A DNA stretch of 26,658 nt from Collinsella sp. Its GTDB lineage: Bacteria > Actinomycetota > Coriobacteriia > Coriobacteriales > Coriobacteriaceae. Position 1 is the stretch's first letter; each line of letters opens with the position of its first letter. The notes under the pieces were generated by a model. That model was not told the origin of the DNA and made no database searches. It saw only the letters and a program-made list of their open reading frames with translations. The translations under genes and the position numbers were made by a program. The DNA is taken from NCBI GenBank assembly GCA_019419585.1, contig DXZQ01000030.1, positions 1 to 26,658 of the forward strand, written 5' to 3'. This document shows, piece after piece, positions 23,353 through 26,658 of this stretch.

Positions 23353-23391
23353 AAACCACCACAAAGGGGACAGGCACCTTTGTGGTGGTTT
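23353..23391. terminator. AACCACCACAAAGG hairpin repeat, copy 2
   Basis: A 15-bp perfect stem (23353-23367 / 23377-23391) around the GGACAGGCA loop, identical over at least 38 bases to the hairpin at 9251-9290. Only TTTT follows here, and no gene clearly ends at it, so it may be a repeat insertion more than a functioning terminator. Confidence 0.65.
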
Positions 23392-23430
23392 TGGTGTTTG
23401 ACCAGATAATACCTGTTATCGCTCCCAGGC

Positions 23431-23448
23431 AGTCGTTGGGGACGTTCT
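23431..23448. repeat. Dispersed AGTCGTTGGGGACGTTCT repeat, single copy
   Basis: This matches the first 18 bases of the unit at 3560-3578 and 24899-24920 but has no inverted partner nearby. It is probably a decayed half of the paired element. Confidence 0.6.
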
Positions 23449-23476
23449 AAAACGGTTATAGGTTACTATCCAATAA

Positions 23477-23568
23477 CGCCTCTGAGCTGGGCTACTATAA
23501 GATTATGGAAAACACTACTGCAAGATTATGGCAAATGATACTGTCAGATTATGGCGTGTGCTGCTGTA
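23477..23568. repeat. 23-bp tandem repeat, three clear units plus one degenerate
   Basis: AGATTATGG begins at 23500, 23523 and 23546, exactly 23 bp apart, and each unit ends in a CTACTG/GATACTG/CTGCTG-type stretch. The preceding 23 bp (23477-23499) ends GGGCTACTATA and fits as a fourth, decayed unit. There are no spacers, so it is not CRISPR. It could be an array of binding sites (two helical turns apart) or a minisatellite. Confidence 0.6.
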
Positions 23569-23637
23569 GTCGTCGGGGCCTGCCTTATGAGCGCCGGCAT
23601 GGTGCGAGCTGCCACCGCCACCCGCTACAGCGAGTAG
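23551..23637 (+). pseudogene. 3' relic of a second BceB-like permease gene
   Basis: The frame ends LMSAGMVRAATATRYSE-stop at 23584-23637. The intact permease at 15535-17772 ends LMSTGMVQAAIATRYSE, and DNA similarity is also plain. Upstream in-frame residues (ACAAVVVGAC) loosely fit the last membrane helix and then the frame breaks at a TGA at 23536-23538. The rest of the gene is absent. A proper terminator follows at 23676. It shows that a paralogous gene was once here and was deleted or replaced. Confidence 0.6.
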
Positions 23638-23675
23638 CAAGCGGGCAAAACCGCCTCAAAACCAGCGCGAACAAC

Positions 23676-23714
23676 CGCCGCGAAGAGGATCGGACCCCTT
23701 TCGCGGCGTTTTTT
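23676..23714 (+). terminator. Intrinsic terminator after the permease relic
   Basis: CGCCGCGAA (23676-23684) pairs perfectly with TTCGCGGCG (23700-23708) and is followed by TTTTTT (23709-23714). It presumably ended the lost permease gene. Confidence 0.85.
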
Positions 23715-23732
23715 GCCTATCTGGAGCGCCTC

Positions 23733-23863
23733 AAAACCAAGTGAGTAGGCTTTTTTGGATCTGCCGAGCACATCATGACAAGTGCTCAATAAAACCGCAG
23801 TTCAGCGCTGTGGCGATTCGGGGTGTGCTCGGTCTCCTGCAAAAAGTCTACTCACTTGGTTTT
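23733..23863. repeat. 131-nt nested inverted repeat
   Basis: 23-nt arms (23733-23755 / 23841-23863, containing AACCAAGTGAGTAG) pair with a single mismatch. Inside, CCGAGCACA (23764-23772) pairs with TGTGCTCGG (23824-23832); GAGCAC/GTGCTC at 23766-23786 offers an alternative local hairpin. No open frame with support was seen. Confidence 0.65.
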
Positions 23864-23875
23864 GGCTGCTAGAAG

Positions 23876-23910
23876 ACCGCCGTGAGGGAAGGCAACTTCC
23901 TCGCGGCGGT
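23876..23910. terminator. GC-rich hairpin, possible terminator
   Basis: ACCGCCGTGAGG (23876-23887) pairs with CCTCGCGGCGGT (23899-23910) with one G-U position. No good T-tract follows on the plus strand. On the minus strand it stands 118 bp beyond the stop of the GNAT gene. The intervening 23911-24027 holds no recognisable element beyond scattered CCTGTCCCTTT fragments. Confidence 0.4.
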
Positions 23911-24027
23911 TGGCGTTTGCCCAGATAAAACCTGCCAAAATAAACCTGTCCCTTTTTGGCATGCCCCTTTTGGCGTGGCTGATTGCTTTGGGCTGTCTTG
24001 GAGAAAGCCCGTGAGGCGGCACACAGG

Positions 24028-24678
24028 CTAATCCTGCGTGTCGCCTCCGTACATGTAGACGATAAAGCCGTCGCCGGTGTCTTGGCTGTGATCCTCCAGG
24101 ATGCGCTTCATGTTGAGGTGCTCGTAGAACTGCCAGTCGGAGTTGCAGTCGCTCATCAGGAAGAACTTGGTGCAGCCTGCCTTGGCGAGCTCGGCGCGCG
24201 CAAGGTCGATAAGCGCGCGGCCGAGCCCCTTGCCCTGCCACTCGGGCACGATGATGATCAGGTTGAGCTGGCCCTGGGCATACTCGTTGCCTGTGGCGGC
24301 AAAGCGATCCGCCGTGGCCTTTTCGCGACTGTCGCCGAAGAGCGAGCCCTCGAGCTTGGCGTCGGCAGCCTTTGCCATTTCGGTTGCCTGGGCGAGCATC
24401 TCGTTGTAGCAGGACTCCCACGTGGGGTTGGTGCGCGGCTTGCCGTCCTCGAAGATGCCGATGCAGCAAGCGGCGATGATGCGGCCTTCAGCTTCGGCAA
24501 CGAGCGCGATGGGGGAGCGCTGCAGCTGCATGGCGATGTTAAAGCGCGCACAGAAATCGGCGGCTTCGACGTCGCCTCGGTTGCGCAGCGTGTTGCACCA
24601 CAGCTGGTTGTAGATGGCGGCGATGCCGGCCAGGTCATCGAGCGTGGCGGCACGCAGAGTTACGTTGTCAAGGCTCAT
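24028..24678 (-). CDS. GNAT-family N-acetyltransferase
   Basis: A cytosolic acetyl-CoA-dependent acyltransferase of 216 aa. The GNAT fold is seen in the N-terminal TLRAATLDDLAGIAAIYNQLW, a mid-domain strand IALVAEAEGRIIAACCIGIF, and the acetyl-CoA pyrophosphate loop VPEWQGKGLGRALIDLA (Q-x-x-G-x-G) near 145-161. FYEHLNMKRI near 190-199 matches the C-terminal motif B region. An insertion of about 45 residues between the second strand and motif A enlarges the usual length. The ATG at 24678 has GGAAGGAG 6 nt upstream; the in-frame TTG at 24693 overlaps that site. The substrate is unknown. It is flanked on both sides by repeat-rich spacers. Confidence 0.87.
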   Translation of the reverse strand: MSLDNVTLRAATLDDLAGIAAIYNQLWCNTLRNRGDVEAADFCARFNIAMQLQRSPIALVAEAEGRIIAACCIGIFEDGKPRTNPTWESCYNEMLAQATEMAKAADAKLEGSLFGDSREKATADRFAATGNEYAQGQLNLIIIVPEWQGKGLGRALIDLARAELAKAGCTKFFLMSDCNSDWQFYEHLNMKRILEDHSQDTGDGFIVYMYGGDTQD

Positions 24679-24826
24679 GGGGGCTCCTTCCAAGTTGGGT
24701 CAGGCCACCCCTGAGTGTGACATGGACGCAGGACGGCCGCATCGACCATTCGGCAGGCGAGCCTCGAATCCTCGGGGACGGAGGGTCCTAAGAAGGAATG
24801 AGGGCGGATTTTCGGACACTTGCTCG

Positions 24827-24894
24827 ATGAGAGTGGATAATCTCCCACTTTTAGCGCTGGTATAGGCCAAAAACGGGAGATTATCCACTCTCAT
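24827..24894. repeat. 20-bp inverted repeat
   Basis: ATGAGAGTGGATAATCTCCC at 24827-24846 is exactly complementary to 24875-24894, with a 28-base loop. It is immediately followed by the paired dispersed repeat. The 148 bp before it (24679-24826) hold no supported gene. Confidence 0.65.
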
Positions 24895-24897
24895 TCT

Positions 24898-24959
24898 GGG
24901 TAGTCGTTGGGGACGTTCTTAAACGACCAGTCATTAAAGAACGTCCCCAATGACTACCC
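24898..24959. repeat. Dispersed AACGTCCCCAACGACT repeat, paired copy
   Basis: Arms 24898-24920 and 24937-24959 contain GTCGTTGGGGACGTTCTT and its complement with one wobble position. It is the same family as 3559-3641 and 23431. The IS element begins within a few bases of its right arm. Confidence 0.7.
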
Positions 24960-24990
24960 CAAGGAACATCCCAGACTGCCGGCAGAGACG

Positions 24991-25005
24991 ATATGAGCAG
25001 GACAT
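24991..25005 (+). repeat. Left subterminal inverted repeat of the IS element
   Basis: ATATGAGCAGGACAT; the exact complement is at 26530-26544. Confidence 0.78.
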
Positions 25006-25112
25006 AAAAACATTGAGAGCCCCTGCTGCATGAAGGACCGCGGATTAGGCCGACAATGGTGAGTGTCTAATTCAGCCGCGGCGGCCACGCCGCATTCATG
25101 GAAGGGGCTCCC

Positions 25113-26225
25113 ATGCTCGATACTACCACCTTCGTCGGCCTCGACGTCCGCGCCCGCTCGATAAAGGCCGTCTCCCTCGACGTCATGACCGGGGAGGTGC
25201 GCGCCGCGACCTTCGGCTACGACGCCGGCGCCGTCGCGGAGTGGGTCCGCTCCGTGGACCCCGGGGCCAGGTGCGTGTACGAGTCCGGGGTCACGGGCTT
25301 CGACCTGCAGAAGAGGCTCTCCGGCCTGGGGGTCGACTGCGTGGTCGGCGCCGTCTCGAAGATGATCAAGCCCAGCGCGGACAGGCGCAGGAAGAACGAC
25401 CGCAACGACGCCGAGTTCCTCGCCCGCATGCTGTCGGTCGGCAACGTGGTCGAGGTGTGGGTCCCCGACGACGAGCGCGAGGCCGCCCGCGACCTGACCA
25501 GGGCGCTCGAGGACGCGAGGGACGACCTCTCGCGCTCGAAGCAGCGGCTCTCCAAGTTCCTGCTCAGGCACGGGCTCGTCTTCGACGAGAGGACGCCCAC
25601 CGGCCGCAGGAAGGGCAACTGGACCCGGGCGCACTGGTCCTGGATCGAGTCGATAAGGTTCGCGGAGGGGGCCGACGAGGAGGTGCTCGCCTACTACGTC
25701 GACGCGGTCAGGCGGGCGGCGGAGGAGAAGGCGAGGCTCGAGGGGCTCGTCGAGGGCGAGGCCCGCAAGCCCAGGTGGAGGAGGAGGGTCGACTCCCTGC
25801 GCTGCCTCAAGGGCGTCGACACCGCTTCCGCCGCCGACCTCGTGTTCGAGGCCGGCGAGTTCTCCAGGTTCAGGAACGCCCGCTCGTTCGCCGCGTGGGT
25901 CGGCCTGACGCCCTCCGAGCACTCCAGCGGGGAGAGCGACCGCAGGGGCGCGATCACCAAGGCCGGCAACAAGCACCTGAGGAAGACGCTGGTCGAGGCC
26001 GCGTGGCACTACCTGACGTGCTCGGGGCGGCCGAAGGACCTCGCCAAGGGCCAGGCCCCGGACCGGGGCGCCCGGAGGCATGCCGCCAAGGGCGTGCGGA
26101 GGCTGGTCGAGAGGCGGGAGGCGCTGCTCGCGCGCGGGGTCCACAGCAACAAGGCGAACGTCGCCACGGCGCGCGAGCTCGCCTGCTGGGTGTGGGCGGT
26201 CGGCCTCATGGCCGAGGAGGCGTAG
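25113..26225 (+). CDS. IS110-family transposase (DEDD, RuvC-like)
   Basis: A recombinase of 370 aa with the two IS110 domains. The N-terminal RuvC-like domain shows the DEDD set: D11 in GLDVRAR, E57 in YESG, and D96 and D99 in KNDRNDAEFLARML. The middle is a charged coiled-coil of about 120-215. The C-terminal Tnp_IS116/IS110 domain contains LKGVDTASAADLV and WVGLTPSEHSSGES near 262-275, with the candidate catalytic serine at 271-272, then GAITKAGNKHLRKTLVEAAW. ATG 25113 has GAAGGGG 5 nt upstream; ATG 25098 lies before that site and is less likely. The frame is intact, so the element may be active. Members of this family act with a guide RNA from the element. Confidence 0.94.
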   Translation: MLDTTTFVGLDVRARSIKAVSLDVMTGEVRAATFGYDAGAVAEWVRSVDPGARCVYESGVTGFDLQKRLSGLGVDCVVGAVSKMIKPSADRRRKNDRNDAEFLARMLSVGNVVEVWVPDDEREAARDLTRALEDARDDLSRSKQRLSKFLLRHGLVFDERTPTGRRKGNWTRAHWSWIESIRFAEGADEEVLAYYVDAVRRAAEEKARLEGLVEGEARKPRWRRRVDSLRCLKGVDTASAADLVFEAGEFSRFRNARSFAAWVGLTPSEHSSGESDRRGAITKAGNKHLRKTLVEAAWHYLTCSGRPKDLAKGQAPDRGARRHAAKGVRRLVERREALLARGVHSNKANVATARELACWVWAVGLMAEEA

Positions 26226-26529
26226 GGGGGGCGGTCCCCCGCACATAAGCCAGTCACCCCGGAAGCGGTTCGATCCGAAGCCGTTGAGGCGAACCTCAGG
26301 TCCCTTTTCTGCGAGCGCCCAGGGCGCCACACGCGTGCACAGACTGCCGGTTCGACGTAGAAGCCTCAGCCGTAGCAACGGATTGCCCAGCGAGAGATCG
26401 CCACGGGCGGATATTAAACTGCAAAGACGAGCGTCGGTAAGACACGCCGAGGTCGCCGCGGACGGGTTGATATAGGGAGAGGGCCTGACCCCATATCGTT
26501 GGGGCCAGGCCCGATTTTGCCTCTTGACA
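26226..26529 (+). ncRNA. Candidate bridge/seek RNA region of the IS element
   Basis: This noncoding segment between transposase stop and right IR is where IS1111-type elements encode their guide RNA. It has several hairpins: CGGTTCG/CGAA-g-CCG (26266-26284), GAGG-CGAA-CCTC (about 26286-26297), GCGCCC-A-GGGCGC (about 26316-26329) and CACGCGTG. CAGACTGCCGG at 26340-26350 exactly repeats 24972-24982 at the left end of the element, as expected of a loop that recognises a donor end. RNA ends and loop assignment are not determined here. Confidence 0.45.
26481..26516 (+). terminator. Terminator-like hairpin near the right end of the IS element
   Basis: GGGCCTG-a-CCCC (26481-26492) pairs with GGGG-c-CAGGCCC (26501-26512) and is followed by GATTTTGCC. 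It may end the transposase or guide-RNA transcript. Confidence 0.55.
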
Positions 26530-26544
26530 ATGTCCTGCTCATAT
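26530..26544 (-). repeat. Right subterminal inverted repeat of the IS element
   Basis: ATGTCCTGCTCATAT, the exact complement of 24991-25005. Confidence 0.78.
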
Positions 26545-26613
26545 TAAAAGGAACGTCCCTAACTGCCGCATCCGGAGTAAGACAACGCCGCAGGTAGAGG
26601 ACGGACAGACACT

Positions 26614-26658
26614 ATGACCCAATCCAGGGGCACGGAAACGACAGGAGCCCCCGCTCGT
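26614..26658 (+). CDS. Possible start of a gene running off the window
   Basis: An ATG at 26614 opens a frame of 15 codons (MTQSRGTETTGAPAR) to the window end. A GAGGACGG lies about 12 nt upstream, which is long for a Shine-Dalgarno. The product cannot be judged. Confidence 0.25.
   Translation, partial: MTQSRGTETTGAPAR

Larger units (their letters stand above)
24961..26568 (+). mobile_element. IS110-family insertion sequence, IS1111-like
   Basis: The transposase lies between a 15-bp perfect subterminal inverted repeat, ATATGAGCAGGACAT at 24991-25005 and its complement at 26530-26544. Subterminal IRs mark the IS1111 branch of IS110. Just outside are direct repeats AAGGAACATCCCAGACTGCCG-like (24961-24980 and 26548-26567, about 18 of 21 matching), perhaps the target sequence and its counterpart. 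The true ends are therefore near 24984 and 26547, giving about 1.56 kb. The 3' noncoding part is longer (about 300 bp) than the 5' (about 120 bp), as in IS1111. Codon use (AGG, very high GC) differs from neighbouring genes, consistent with transfer. Confidence 0.8.

Noticed and set aside
23500..23568. CRISPR-like array
   Set aside because: The 23-bp units are directly adjacent with no unique spacers, and no cas genes are present.
24700..24894. 64-codon reverse frame (starts MRVDNLP)
   Set aside because: The start falls within the 20-bp inverted repeat, so the same peptide start appears on both strands; a by-product of the dyad.
26267..26276. GGTTCGATCC resembling a tRNA T-arm
   Set aside because: No acceptor stem, D-arm or anticodon arm can be built around it; it is part of a local hairpin in the IS 3' region.
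24954..26378. 474-codon reverse frame across the transposase
   Set aside because: Antisense to the IS110 transposase; Pro/Arg/Gly-rich low-complexity translation typical of very high GC.

Overview
The window reads as GC-rich actinobacterial chromosome, most likely from a gut Coriobacteriia member such as Collinsella. That placement rests on gene content, codon bias and intergenic repeat style, not on a marker gene. No rRNA, tRNA, CRISPR array or phage module was found.

Region 1 (1-11.5 kb) is a galactose locus carrying two routes. The forward lacA-lacB-lacX-lacC genes encode the tagatose-6-phosphate pathway as far as tagatose 1,6-bisphosphate. Facing them on the minus strand, galK-galT encode the Leloir pathway. 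A LacI-type repressor with three copies of a TGAGTACGTTAACA-type site lies upstream of galK, and a DeoR-type repressor (LacR-like) lies next to a class II GatY/KbaY-type aldolase that supplies the last tagatose step. No lacD, transporter or glycosidase is inside the window. A flavodiiron protein (O2/NO reductase type) sits between the two regulators.

Region 2 (11.5-17.8 kb) has an AraC regulator and a HAD phosphatase on the minus strand, then a poorly conserved stretch with two small reading frames. Next comes a single-chain fusion of a NUDIX hydrolase to a Vsr-type mismatch endonuclease, divergent from a BceAB-type ABC transporter that has no two-component system beside it.

Region 3 (17.8-23.3 kb) is an agmatine module. 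Two paralogous APC antiporters flank agmatine deiminase AguA, without putrescine carbamoyltransferase or carbamate kinase. The leaders of aguA and of the second antiporter are strongly structured, and the latter contains a complete intrinsic-terminator hairpin just before the start codon.

Region 4 (23.3-26.7 kb) is an accessory strip. It holds a small Cys-containing protein, dispersed repeats, a 23-bp tandem repeat, the 3' relic of a second BceB-like gene, a GNAT acetyltransferase, and an IS110-family element (IS1111-like, with subterminal inverted repeats and a long 3' noncoding segment that could encode a bridge/seek RNA).

The most distinctive noncoding feature is a set of long, often nested, near-perfect inverted repeats (about 70-150 nt) in the intergenic spaces, with two smaller dispersed families: one built on AACGTCCCCAACGACT, and one 38-bp terminator-like hairpin present twice.
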